NCBI GenBank assembly: GCA_019240405.1
Contig: JAFAYL010000043.1
Location: 53,374 to 117,373, forward strand
Direction: 5' to 3'
Source of the DNA: Acidobacteriaceae bacterium
GTDB lineage: Bacteria > Acidobacteriota > Terriglobia > Bryobacterales > Bryobacteraceae
DNA length: 64,000 nt
Below, piece by piece: positions 18,101 to 25,921 of the stretch; position 1 is the stretch's first letter; each line of letters starts with the position of its first letter. Under the pieces are notes generated by a model. It had not been told where the DNA came from. It saw only the letters and a program-made list of their open reading frames with translations, and did not search any database. The position numbers were made by a program, and so were the translations under genes.

Positions 18101-18578
18101 TCACGCCCGCGAAGCCGAGAATACGTTACGTGAGATTAGAGAGGAATTCCGGAAGGAGGGGCTGGGCGACGATGAAATCCTCGCTGACCTCTTGCTGGCC
18201 CGTGCTTTGGTTTCGCAGCAGAAGGTCGCGGATGCGGAGCATGAGACTTCCGCAGTTCAGCATCTGCTGGCTAAGAGCCAGGATTTTTCGGTTCGCCTTA
18301 GGGCCTCGATTCTGCAAGCAACAGTGCAGGCTGCGGCCGGAAGACGAGAGGACGCGGTTCGGATTCTCGAGGACAGCATCGAGAAGGCCAAGCGCTTTGG
18401 GTATGTGGGATTTCAGCTCGAAGCGCAGCTTGCCTTGGGCGAAGTGCAGACCGCATCGGGCAATGCTGTAGCAGGGCGGAGTCTGCTCGAAGACGTACGA
18501 AAACAGGCGCAGCTTAAAGGTTTCCGTTTGATCGCAAATAAGGCCTCACGGGCGTTAGCAAAATCAGCGACGGCCTAA
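15072..18578 (+). CDS. Transmembrane Ser/Thr protein kinase with C-terminal TPR array
   Basis: 1168 residues. Residues 1-80 form an N-terminal helical region common in acidobacterial kinases. The Hanks-type kinase spans about 88-360, with a Gly-rich loop (LARGGMGEVY, 93-102), the ATP-binding Lys116 (VALKFI), catalytic HRDFKPGN (217-224), DFG (240-242) and the activation-segment GTPAYMSPEQ. One membrane segment lies at about 376-395. Outside it, residues about 410-560 contain a FlgO/adenylate-cyclase-associated-like domain (PSVAVLPLRNLSG), then at least ten TPR-like units to the end. Such proteins sense through the exterior TPR part and phosphorylate intracellular targets. The start (ATG at 15072) overlaps the ECF sigma gene by 35 nt, and the two probably form one signalling unit. 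Confidence 0.93.
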   Translation: MELTPQQWENVKALFEIALEKSPPERTAFLAEASPDSLVRREVERLLAHHVESGGFLSSPAVPGSASPGAPAHSQSFLPGDFVAERFRITRFLARGGMGEVYEAEDLDLRERVALKFIRSELLDDTRALERFKREVHLARQVTHPNVCRIFDLFRQPASAVGVSRGPVVFVAMELLEGETLAEFLRRKPLLRIDEARPIALQMAAGLGAAHSAGVLHRDFKPGNVVLVSGAKGVRAVVTDFGLALRSDHESSLEASFTAAGELLGTPAYMSPEQVEGKELTPASDVYSLGLVLYQMVTGTRAFEAATPLSMAVRRTKEDPAPPRTLVPDLDRRWEAVILRCLAREPKARFQTGDEVAEVLRTDAKHHRTRSLQPRAALVSLALILVIVGAVLIPRISHRVSISTGAPPTKQSKAFRPSVAVLPLRNLSGKSETEWVSTAVSEMLNSELAAGGKLRTFPGENIARASADLGLTGKQTLAPDTLARLRKYLGSEYVVLGSYLDQGSPSEAQVRIDLWLQDSRTGEIAATVSEKGSESNLDDLATRAGTDLRQRLGIGEIAPGEAALVRASLPSNAVAVRLYSEGLAKLRVMDAAAARDLLERAVAADPNYALGHSALADAWAAMGYDQKAQEESKKARDLSSGLSREERLWIEGKDWELNRKWDRAVEIYRTLFEFFPDNIEYGLRLANAQKQARTVDEALATLEVIRRLPPPERNDPRIALGQADVFDIKGAYKEQQAAAESAASRARDLGATLLLARALCQEARSFEKQGKLDEALRRTQEAARISESAGERAEMAKALTITGIVRFDQGNFSEAANAYHRALAIQRAIGDMRGAASTLNDLANVLGQQGELSGSIQMLNEALRIFREVGDKHSAAAVLGSIAARTLQEGDLRQGKKMLEEGLAASREIQDQERTSTALYNLGEVLRWQGDLKGARKMYEQAEDLSRHIGDQSGVAYALFSLGDIATAEGDLPAARGRYSESMTLRTRIGEKGNVAETQMALALLLIEEGHAREAENTLREIREEFRKEGLGDDEILADLLLARALVSQQKVADAEHETSAVQHLLAKSQDFSVRLRASILQATVQAAAGRREDAVRILEDSIEKAKRFGYVGFQLEAQLALGEVQTASGNAVAGRSLLEDVRKQAQLKGFRLIANKASRALAKSATA

Positions 18579-18689
18579 ACAAAATAGCTGGCTAGGGGGA
18601 TTTGACCCCCAGATGACCCCGCTTTTCTCCCGTTGTCGCGTTTCCAGGTGAAGCAGCTGATTACAACATCAGGCTCAAGGAGACGAACA

Positions 18690-20333
18690 ATGAAAAGCTC
18701 TATTCTCAGAACACTGAATGCGGCCCTGGTCGCAGCCTTCTGTGCCGCAACCGCGACGATCTCGCCTGCACAGATCACGTTTAAAACCCTGTTTCGTTTC
18801 GACGGAACAAACGGCGCGAACCCCATCTATGTCTATCTTGTTCAGGGCACCGACGGGGAGCTGTACGGAACGACAGAGGTGAGCGCGGGCGGCGGTGGCA
18901 CAGTCTTCAAAATTACCACGGGGGGCACGCTCACGACACTGCATGAGTTTTGTCCCGCAGGTCAGTGCACGGAGGGTGCCCTTCCTTACGCAGGGCTGGT
19001 GCTGGCCACCAATGGAAATTTTTACGGGACCACCTCAGGCGGCGGGGCCAACGGCAATGGCACGGTGTTCGAAATCACGCCCACGGGCACGCTCAGCACG
19101 CTGCACAGTTTCGACTTAACGGATGGCGGCGATCCGGAAGTAGGGCTAATTCAAGCCTCCAATGGGGAGTTCTATGGGACCACCTCTGGCGGCGGGAGCG
19201 GCAACGTCGGTACGATTTTTGAAATCAATTCTGGCGGCGCGCTGACTTCGTTACTTAGTTTCAATGGCGCGAACGGCGATTATCCGGACGCCAGACTCGT
19301 GCAGGGAACGAATGGAAACTTCTACGGGACAACCCTCGAAGGAAACGCGGACTCCGGTACGATCTTTGAAATCACCTCCGCAGGCACGCTCACGACGCTC
19401 CATAAATTTGAGGGCGAAGGCGCCGGGCCCACTGGTGCGCTGATTCAGGCCACGAACGGAAATTTTTATGGGACCACTCAGGCGGGCGGGACCTATTACC
19501 AAGGTACGGTGTTCGAAATCACGCCGGCGGGAAAGTTCACCTTGCTCTACAGCTTCTGCTCTCAACCGAATTGCGCTGATGGCTCAACTCCGTACGGCGG
19601 ACTGATTCAAGGCAGCGACGGAAACCTCTATGGGACAACTTCTGCGGGCGGGGCTAACGGAAGTGGCGCCGTGTACAGAATTACAACCGCCGGCAAGCTC
19701 ACCACGCTTTACAGTTTCTGCTCTCAATCTGGGTGCGCTGACGGTAGTTCGCCCCGCGGAGGACTGCTTCAAGCCACCAACGGCGCTTTTTATGGGACGA
19801 CCGAATATGGCGGCACCAACGATGCAGGCACAATATTCAGCCTGTCAGTAGGATTGAGCCCGTTCGTCAAGACAGTCCCCTCTTCGGGCATAGTGGGATC
19901 GAGTGTCATCATCTTGGGAACGAATCTGACGGGCGCATCGAAGGTCAGCTTTGACGGCATAGCGGCGAAGTTCACCGTTGTCTCCAGCACCGAAATCAAG
20001 GCCACCGTACCAACGGGCGCGGCTACCGGCAATGTGACCGTCGTCACGCCTGGCGGCACGTTGACGAGCAACGCGATCTTCGCCGTGACGCCTCAGATTA
20101 CAAGCTTCACGCCAGCTAGCGGCGCGGTGGGAACCGGAGTGACCATCACTGGAGTGAGTCTGAAGCAGACTACCGAGCTCGCTTTTAATGGCGTGCTGGC
20201 CACTGACTTCATCGTACAGTCCGACACAGAGGTGACCGCAACGGTACCAACGAATGCAAAAACAGGGAAGATCACGATCACCACTCCTGGAGGAACTGCC
20301 ACAAGCTCGGCCAGCTTCACCGTGATCCAATGA
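18690..20333 (+). CDS. Secreted GloVer-repeat protein with two IPT/TIG domains
   Basis: 547 residues from the ATG at 18690, which has AAGGAG 8 nt upstream; the in-frame ATG at 18633 lacks one. A signal peptide covers residues 1-28 (ending ISPAQ). Seven copies of a roughly 45-55-residue repeat follow, each with a core such as NGNFYGTTSGGG..GTVFEIT and a trailing TLTTLHSF-like strand, the TIGR03803 'GloVer' unit that probably folds as a beta-propeller. The C-terminus has two IPT/TIG immunoglobulin-like domains (starting PFVKTVPSSGIVGSS and PQITSFTPASGAVGTG). Such proteins are exported surface or extracellular proteins of unknown function, abundant in Acidobacteria and Planctomycetes. A strong terminator follows at 20362. 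Confidence 0.88.
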   Translation: MKSSILRTLNAALVAAFCAATATISPAQITFKTLFRFDGTNGANPIYVYLVQGTDGELYGTTEVSAGGGGTVFKITTGGTLTTLHEFCPAGQCTEGALPYAGLVLATNGNFYGTTSGGGANGNGTVFEITPTGTLSTLHSFDLTDGGDPEVGLIQASNGEFYGTTSGGGSGNVGTIFEINSGGALTSLLSFNGANGDYPDARLVQGTNGNFYGTTLEGNADSGTIFEITSAGTLTTLHKFEGEGAGPTGALIQATNGNFYGTTQAGGTYYQGTVFEITPAGKFTLLYSFCSQPNCADGSTPYGGLIQGSDGNLYGTTSAGGANGSGAVYRITTAGKLTTLYSFCSQSGCADGSSPRGGLLQATNGAFYGTTEYGGTNDAGTIFSLSVGLSPFVKTVPSSGIVGSSVIILGTNLTGASKVSFDGIAAKFTVVSSTEIKATVPTGAATGNVTVVTPGGTLTSNAIFAVTPQITSFTPASGAVGTGVTITGVSLKQTTELAFNGVLATDFIVQSDTEVTATVPTNAKTGKITITTPGGTATSSASFTVIQ

Positions 20334-20361
20334 TCTTGAGTTGTTTCAAATATAGACAGCG

Positions 20362-20389
20362 AAGCCGCCTCTTACAAGGCGGCTTTTTG
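20362..20389 (+). terminator. Rho-independent terminator after the GloVer gene
   Basis: A perfect 8-bp stem AAGCCGCC/GGCGGCTT with loop TCTTACAA followed by a T run, 28 nt after the stop codon. Confidence 0.88.
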
Positions 20390-20455
20390 TCGTCAGGTGA
20401 TCGACAGGAAATCTGCCGGAACCATACTTTTTCTTTTTTAAGCTGGTGAAGGCGA

Positions 20456-20656
20456 ATGCCAACAGCGACCAAATTCGAAATCACGTGCCCAAATAATCAT
20501 GACCAGACGGTTGCCTTCACTCGGGATGAGTTTGAGGCTACGCTCAGCGCTGGTCCTCTCCAATTTCATTGCAATACCTGCGATACGGATTGGCAACCTT
20601 CGGGAAAGGATATTGAGCAGTTTCGAAGAGGATTCGAGAAAACCGAGCGCGAGTGA
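20456..20656 (+). CDS. Small zinc-ribbon-like hypothetical protein
   Basis: 66 residues, with a GGTGAAGG Shine-Dalgarno-like sequence a few nt before the ATG and codon use like its neighbours. It contains CPNNH near residue 11 and CNTC near residue 39, a spacing that would suit a single treble-clef or zinc-ribbon site (C11/H15 with C39/C42). The rest is polar, with a Lys/Glu-rich C-terminus. I do not recognise a family. It sits between a terminator and the convergent TonB receptor, so it must have its own promoter. Confidence 0.6.
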   Translation: MPTATKFEITCPNNHDQTVAFTRDEFEATLSAGPLQFHCNTCDTDWQPSGKDIEQFRRGFEKTERE

Positions 20657-20686
20657 ATCTGGCGTTGTTGCCCCGTTCCGGCCTGA

Positions 20687-23600
20687 TCAGAAATACAGTT
20701 TCAGCGCAAACTGAAGCGATCTCGGGTCCGTCTGCACGTTCGTAATTCGCCCAAACGAACATCCTGCTTGCTGAACGAGGTTGGTTACTCCTCCGGGTCC
20801 GGGTGGAAGGCAGTAGCCCGTATTCGGATAGCCGAGATTTTGGTGATTCAGCGCGTTGTATGCCTCCCAACGGAACTGCACATAACGCTGTTCGGAGAAA
20901 TGAAAGTCTTTCATCAGGCTCGCATCCAGATTCCAAAATCCCGGTGAGCGCAGGTCCGGAAGGTACTCGCCTGCAGTTCCCAAAGTCCACTCGCGTGGAT
21001 CGTTGAGATTAGGGTTTGCCCAGAAATTAGGATCGTTTCCGAAGACAGGCTCAAAGGCTGCCGTGTTGATCCAGTGTGACGAGTTCTGTCCACCGGGCAC
21101 GGCGGAGGGATTTCCGATCAGATCGGGCCGGCACGTTATCTGATTGCATGGTCCCGTAATGTTAAGCGGAACTCCGCTCTGCGCATTGAAGTTGCCCGCG
21201 ACTCGCCACCCGCCGAGGATTGCTCCAGCAACTCCTCCGCGGTTAAGCCAGGTTCGTCCTTTGCCGGCAGGCAGTTCGTAGCTGAACGCAAGGTTGAACA
21301 TCTGCGGAATATCGTCATAGGAAACGGAGCGATCGAGATTTCGATTCGACCAATCCTGATAGCCGCCGCCGTTAATACCGCCCGTTCCGCCGACTGCGCT
21401 ATTTACTCCGGCCCGGCCGCCGATGATTCCATTTCTCGAAAGCGCAATGGTGTCGAACAACTGCGAAGCCAACTGCTCTACAGAAGCATTGATGATTTTC
21501 TTCGACCAAGTGTAGGCCATCAGGAAGGTCAGGCCCTGAGAAAGCCGCTTCTGGAAACGAACATTCAATCCGTTGTAGTCAGACAAGCCGTCGTACATGG
21601 TCTGGCTGAATAGCGAGCCAAAGAACGGGTAGGGCTGCAACAGAATCGATAACGGAATCGAAGTGCTTCCCCAAGTTTGCGCGAGAAGCGCAGCTTGTGA
21701 CCCCGAAAAATAATTGCTGATCGGAACGTTTGCAAACAACTGGGTTTTGTATTGCATCTCTTCTGCAACGGGAACCAGGTTGAACTGGCGCCATGCTTCC
21801 CCGGCAAGATGAACTCCGTGGTTGCCGACATAGCCGACGCTGAGAACCGTGTTGCCCGGCAGCTCGCGCTGAATCTGGAGTGTGTAAATCTGGACCATCG
21901 GATCGTGCGCCGGCGGATAGTAAAACTGAATCGACGCGCCGTATGAAGGATCGTAATTCGCTGCCGGAGGTAGATCATTGGCGGGAATCGGCGGGATTGT
22001 CAGATTGGCTTTATTCGTAGTTGTGTCGCTGAGCGGAAAAGCCACGCACTGGCCGGAGTGCTCGCCGCACTGGTTCGGATAGAAGCTGCCGGTCCAGTTA
22101 CTAAAGGATTGCCACTGCGCGCCAGGTTGAATTCCTTGCCCCACGTTGTTGAAGGCGTTGATTGCATTCGTGTAAATGAGATCGTAGCCACCACGGATGA
22201 CGGTCTTCTTGTCATTGAAAGGACTCCAGGCGAAGTTGAACCGGGGCGCAAGGTCCGCTAAGTGTGGAGGAGCGATTGCTGCTCCATTCGGAATTAGAGG
22301 CGACTTCCCTTCGTACACCATTTCGCCCGGCAATCCAGTTTGCGGGTTCAGACAGTCGAGGCAAAAATTTGACTCCGGATGGAAACGCGACTTCCAGAAG
22401 AAGACCATATCGTCGCGCAGGCCGAAATTGAGAGTCAAATTGGGGGTCACTCGATACTCATCCTGGATATAAAGTCCCCAATACGGGTAGCTCGAATACG
22501 GCTGCGCGGTAATGCCGGTGGCTGAATTCGCAACCGCACCCAGCATGAATTGTTCCAATCCAATGCCGCCCAGCCCGGTCAGCGGATCCACCATGATGGA
22601 ACCGTTGAAGTTTAGCGTCGATGGATCGCTGATTTCTCGCCCCTGCTGATCCTTTCGGTACATAAAGCCGGTTTTGATCGTGTGTTTGCTGATAATCTTC
22701 GTCACGTCGTCGAGAATTGTATACGCGTCGTTGGCCTGGCGCTGATTCACCCACCCTGGCGATCCAAACGAGGCGCTTCCGCCCGCAGGCATCGAGATCA
22801 GAAAACTCGGCGAAGGCGTGAACTGGCTGAGAAAGATTTGCGAAGGCGCGAGCACCTTCTGCACTTGCGAGAGATCGGTCACGCTGTTAGGGAAACCGGC
22901 CTGACTCGGGTTGGTATCGAATACTTGGCGGCTGTAGCTCATCCGAAACTCGTTAAAGAAAGTCGGGCTTGCCATGTATGTGTGACCAATTCCCGCCACT
23001 TCACTGATGAAACTGTACGGCGTGTTGCCTCCGTAACCGATGTATGGAACGGTGGGACCGGTCCATGGTGTGCGGTAGATGTTGTACTGGCCGGGGCTGC
23101 TCAAGTACTCGACAAAAAGCCGGCTCTTTTCGCTCAACTGATGATCGAGTTTGGAAGAGATGTTGAAGGGATTTTGACTGCTGCCAATTGTGCCTAGATA
23201 ATTTTGGCAGATTGCGAACCCGTTGTGTCCCATTGGGCAATTGCTCAAAGGATCGACGTAGTTCGGCAACGGGAACGAGTTGATGAAAAACATCCCAACA
23301 GGATCCAAGCGATTCGCCGGGATCTTCGTCGAGAACTGACACGTTGGTGTTGCTGAACTGTCTATAACTGTGTTTAGACAGCCGTTGGGCACTAACGGCG
23401 TTCCGAATGCCGTGCGTTGGAATGTTCCATTCGCGTTTGGTCCCACTGTGCTGTAGGGATCGAATATGCCGTGCGCAACTGAGTTTGGATCCTCGCTGAA
23501 ATCACCGTTCCGCATGGCTTGCGTTGGAACTGAGAACACGCCGCTCCCCATCAGGTGCAGAATCGTGTGATCGACTGACACAAAAAAGAATGTCTTGTCT

Positions 23601-24550
23601 TTTCCGTTGTAAATCTTCGGAATGATAATTGGACCGCCGAATGTCCCGCCGAAATCGTTGTAGTGCAGAACGCGGTCCGGAATCAGATGGCCGGTTGCGT
23701 CGATCGAAGTGAAAGGATTTCGAGCATTCAGCGCGCTATTGCGGAAAAATTCGTAGACGTCGCCGTGCGGAGCATTCGTTCCGGACTTAAGAACTACGTT
23801 GAAAACGCCGCCGCCCGTTCGTCCATATTGCGCCGAAATGCCTTCCGTGATTGCCTGGAACTCCGTAACGGAGTCGGGCGATGGATTGACGGCCATGTTC
23901 TCCACCAGCCCGGAAAGATTCAGGTTGCCGTCCAGGTACCAGGCGTTGGCGCCGCCTTGGCCACCGTTCACTGAAAGGTCCGAGCCTTGCGCATTACTTG
24001 GGTCCGGGAAGGTTCCATACTGGCTGTCAAATCCGAAATTGCTGCCGGGAGGCCCCGCGACATTGGAGACTCCAGGAAACAGGAATACAAGTTGCTGCAA
24101 ATCGCGGCCAGCCAAAGGAGTGTCATCAACCGTTCGTTGTGAAACAGTAGTCGAGAAATTCGCCGGCGAGGTCTCCAGCATGGGCGCAACCGAGGATACT
24201 TCGACCAGTTGTTGCGAAGAGCCGAGCCTAAGGGCGGCATCAAAGCGCACCACCTGTCCGGCCTGCGCGTCGAGGGCGGGATTTTCAGTGACCTCGAAGC
24301 CCGGGGCCGATACGCGGACCAGATACTTGCCGGGAGTCAATCCTATGACTTGGTAATACCCGGTCGCATTAGTTTTGGTCGAGATCGCTACGCCAGTGGC
24401 TTGAGACAGAACTGTAACTGCAGCCTCGGGAACGGCCGCCCCTTGCGGGTCAGTAACCAGACCCTCAATAGAACTCCGCTCGAGTTGGGCCCAAACGCAG
24501 CCGGTGAAAGCAAGTAGTAGCACAGCCAATTTCGATTGAAAATGCGTCAT
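20687..24550 (-). CDS. TonB-dependent receptor, Oar-like, with carboxypeptidase-regulatory domain
   Basis: 1287 residues from the ATG at 24550, with AGGAGG 10 nt upstream (a TTG at 24556 is also in frame but too near). A signal peptide ends at about VWAQ (residues 1-22). Residues about 25-110 form a CarboxypepD_reg-like beta-sandwich (IEGLVTDPQGAAVPEAAVTV, GYYQVIGLTPGKYLV); a plug region (TVDDTPLAGRDLQQLV, GAN..YLDGNLNL) and a large beta-barrel follow, ending in Phe (FALKLYF), the usual last residue of outer-membrane proteins. Such receptors probably import large substrates or glycans through TonB energy. It is transcribed alone from a sigma70-like promoter at 24681-24708. A fragment of a close relative remains at 14229-14340. 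Confidence 0.93.
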   Translation of the reverse strand: MTHFQSKLAVLLLAFTGCVWAQLERSSIEGLVTDPQGAAVPEAAVTVLSQATGVAISTKTNATGYYQVIGLTPGKYLVRVSAPGFEVTENPALDAQAGQVVRFDAALRLGSSQQLVEVSSVAPMLETSPANFSTTVSQRTVDDTPLAGRDLQQLVFLFPGVSNVAGPPGSNFGFDSQYGTFPDPSNAQGSDLSVNGGQGGANAWYLDGNLNLSGLVENMAVNPSPDSVTEFQAITEGISAQYGRTGGGVFNVVLKSGTNAPHGDVYEFFRNSALNARNPFTSIDATGHLIPDRVLHYNDFGGTFGGPIIIPKIYNGKDKTFFFVSVDHTILHLMGSGVFSVPTQAMRNGDFSEDPNSVAHGIFDPYSTVGPNANGTFQRTAFGTPLVPNGCLNTVIDSSATPTCQFSTKIPANRLDPVGMFFINSFPLPNYVDPLSNCPMGHNGFAICQNYLGTIGSSQNPFNISSKLDHQLSEKSRLFVEYLSSPGQYNIYRTPWTGPTVPYIGYGGNTPYSFISEVAGIGHTYMASPTFFNEFRMSYSRQVFDTNPSQAGFPNSVTDLSQVQKVLAPSQIFLSQFTPSPSFLISMPAGGSASFGSPGWVNQRQANDAYTILDDVTKIISKHTIKTGFMYRKDQQGREISDPSTLNFNGSIMVDPLTGLGGIGLEQFMLGAVANSATGITAQPYSSYPYWGLYIQDEYRVTPNLTLNFGLRDDMVFFWKSRFHPESNFCLDCLNPQTGLPGEMVYEGKSPLIPNGAAIAPPHLADLAPRFNFAWSPFNDKKTVIRGGYDLIYTNAINAFNNVGQGIQPGAQWQSFSNWTGSFYPNQCGEHSGQCVAFPLSDTTTNKANLTIPPIPANDLPPAANYDPSYGASIQFYYPPAHDPMVQIYTLQIQRELPGNTVLSVGYVGNHGVHLAGEAWRQFNLVPVAEEMQYKTQLFANVPISNYFSGSQAALLAQTWGSTSIPLSILLQPYPFFGSLFSQTMYDGLSDYNGLNVRFQKRLSQGLTFLMAYTWSKKIINASVEQLASQLFDTIALSRNGIIGGRAGVNSAVGGTGGINGGGYQDWSNRNLDRSVSYDDIPQMFNLAFSYELPAGKGRTWLNRGGVAGAILGGWRVAGNFNAQSGVPLNITGPCNQITCRPDLIGNPSAVPGGQNSSHWINTAAFEPVFGNDPNFWANPNLNDPREWTLGTAGEYLPDLRSPGFWNLDASLMKDFHFSEQRYVQFRWEAYNALNHQNLGYPNTGYCLPPGPGGVTNLVQQAGCSFGRITNVQTDPRSLQFALKLYF

Positions 24551-24680
24551 CGTCAAAGCACCTCCTAAACCCTCAATCCGGGTTTTAGCGACTGAAATTG
24601 AGAAAGCGAAACGGGGCTAGTGGGCCAGATCCCGACTGGGGGAAGCCAAAGTGGAACCAATACCACGAAATAGCTAAGAA

Positions 24681-24708
24681 AATACAAAATACAATTGGTT
24701 GCTGTCAA
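24681..24708 (-). promoter_or_regulatory. Sigma70-like promoter of the TonB receptor gene
   Basis: On the minus strand a perfect TTGACA (24703-24708) is followed after 16 nt by TGTATT (24681-24686), giving a leader of about 125 nt with a strong Shine-Dalgarno sequence. Confidence 0.6.
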
Positions 24709-24722
24709 GATGTTGGCATAAA

Positions 24723-25889
24723 ATGAGCATTCGCTTGCGCGTTAGTGCCCTGGTGCTGATCGTGTGCCTGAGCGGTCCCGCGCGAGGCAACTCGATTGTT
24801 GACGAGTTGAAAAACGCGCTCGCGGCACGTGATGTCAACCGTGTGCAATTGCTTGAGGCTGCACTTACATCGAGCAAGCAACCTGAAGACACGCTACTTG
24901 CCGCGGGAGCGTTGCTCGCCGAAAACGATCTTCTGCGCGAGGCAGCGGCTATTTTTGCGCGATGCGCAGAAGAATACCCAAGCTCCTTTGAGGCGAAATA
25001 CAATCTCGCCCTCGCCCAAATTGAACTAGCGGATTTCGGGAACGCAACGAAAACGCTCGATTCTATATCTCCCGTTGCTACGCCGCATACCGCGGCGGTA
25101 GACTACTTGCGCGCGAAAGTCGAAGCTGCCACGGGAAACCCCGGGCAAGCTCTAAAGGATTTTGAAAAGGCCAATCGAGCCGATCCTGCGAACGAAAACT
25201 ACGCGCTCGATCTGGCGCTGCTCGAGATTCGCTCTTATGCTTATGTTCCGGCAATCGCAGTTCTCCGTCCGACACTCGCGGCGCATCCCGGTTCTGAGGA
25301 ACTAAATCTGGAACTTGCTTTATCGCTCGCGTTAAGCGGCCAGCGCAATGCAGCCGTTGAAGTTTGCCACAAATTGATGAAGGAGCATCCCGAACTAACC
25401 CTCCCTCATGTCATTGCAGCTTTTTCGGAGTGTGTGGACGCGGACTATCACGCCTGCGAAGCGGAGGCGGCAGCCGGCTTGCGATTGCCTAATGCATCGC
25501 CCTATCTTTTTTACTTGCAATCGGAAGCGCTGTGGAATCTGGGTTCCTCGGATCGAACCCTGATGCTCCAGAACCTGGACATGGCCGTCACTCGAATGCC
25601 TGAATGCACTGCTTGCCTGTTACTACGAAGCCGCGTGCGGGAAGCAGTTGGAAATACAAATGGTGCGCTGGCGGACGCAAGATCCGCAATCACGCACGAT
25701 CCTCAATTCGCATCGGCCTGGTACAGGTCGGCTCTTCTTTATCGAAAGCTCGGCTATGAAAAGGAAGCAGCAGATGCGCTTATCCAGTACCGGGCCCTAC
25801 GAGACCGAGAGCGGAACGAAGAGCAAAAAAGTTTTGAGCGTCAGTTTGTTGGAAGCGCTTCTGCGCTGGCGGCAATCGAGGAGAAATGA
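24723..25889 (+). CDS. Secreted TPR-repeat protein
   Basis: 388 residues from the ATG at 24723 (an upstream in-frame ATG at 24699 would give an unlikely N-terminus before the signal). The N-terminus SIRLRVSALVLIVCLSGPARG is a good export signal of about 23 residues. The rest is helical TPR-like material: EEYPSSFEAKYNLALAQIEL, DFEKANRADPANENYALD, AHPGSEELNLELALSLALSG, and the final THDPQFASAWYRSALLYRKL. Several Cys residues occur in the middle (CVDADYHAC and CTAC). No enzyme domain is visible. It diverges from the TonB receptor gene and shares its 170-bp intergenic region; it converges with the amidase. It likely acts as a periplasmic scaffold protein, but the partner is unknown. Confidence 0.85.
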   Translation: MSIRLRVSALVLIVCLSGPARGNSIVDELKNALAARDVNRVQLLEAALTSSKQPEDTLLAAGALLAENDLLREAAAIFARCAEEYPSSFEAKYNLALAQIELADFGNATKTLDSISPVATPHTAAVDYLRAKVEAATGNPGQALKDFEKANRADPANENYALDLALLEIRSYAYVPAIAVLRPTLAAHPGSEELNLELALSLALSGQRNAAVEVCHKLMKEHPELTLPHVIAAFSECVDADYHACEAEAAAGLRLPNASPYLFYLQSEALWNLGSSDRTLMLQNLDMAVTRMPECTACLLLRSRVREAVGNTNGALADARSAITHDPQFASAWYRSALLYRKLGYEKEAADALIQYRALRDRERNEEQKSFERQFVGSASALAAIEEK

Positions 25890-25921
25890 TGGTTGGCGCT
25901 CGGGCAGGTGCACTCCCAAAG

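Noticed and set aside
18592..18610. GGGGG/CCCCC hairpin after the kinase gene as terminator
   Set aside because: Only a 5-bp stem and no T run; too weak to annotate.
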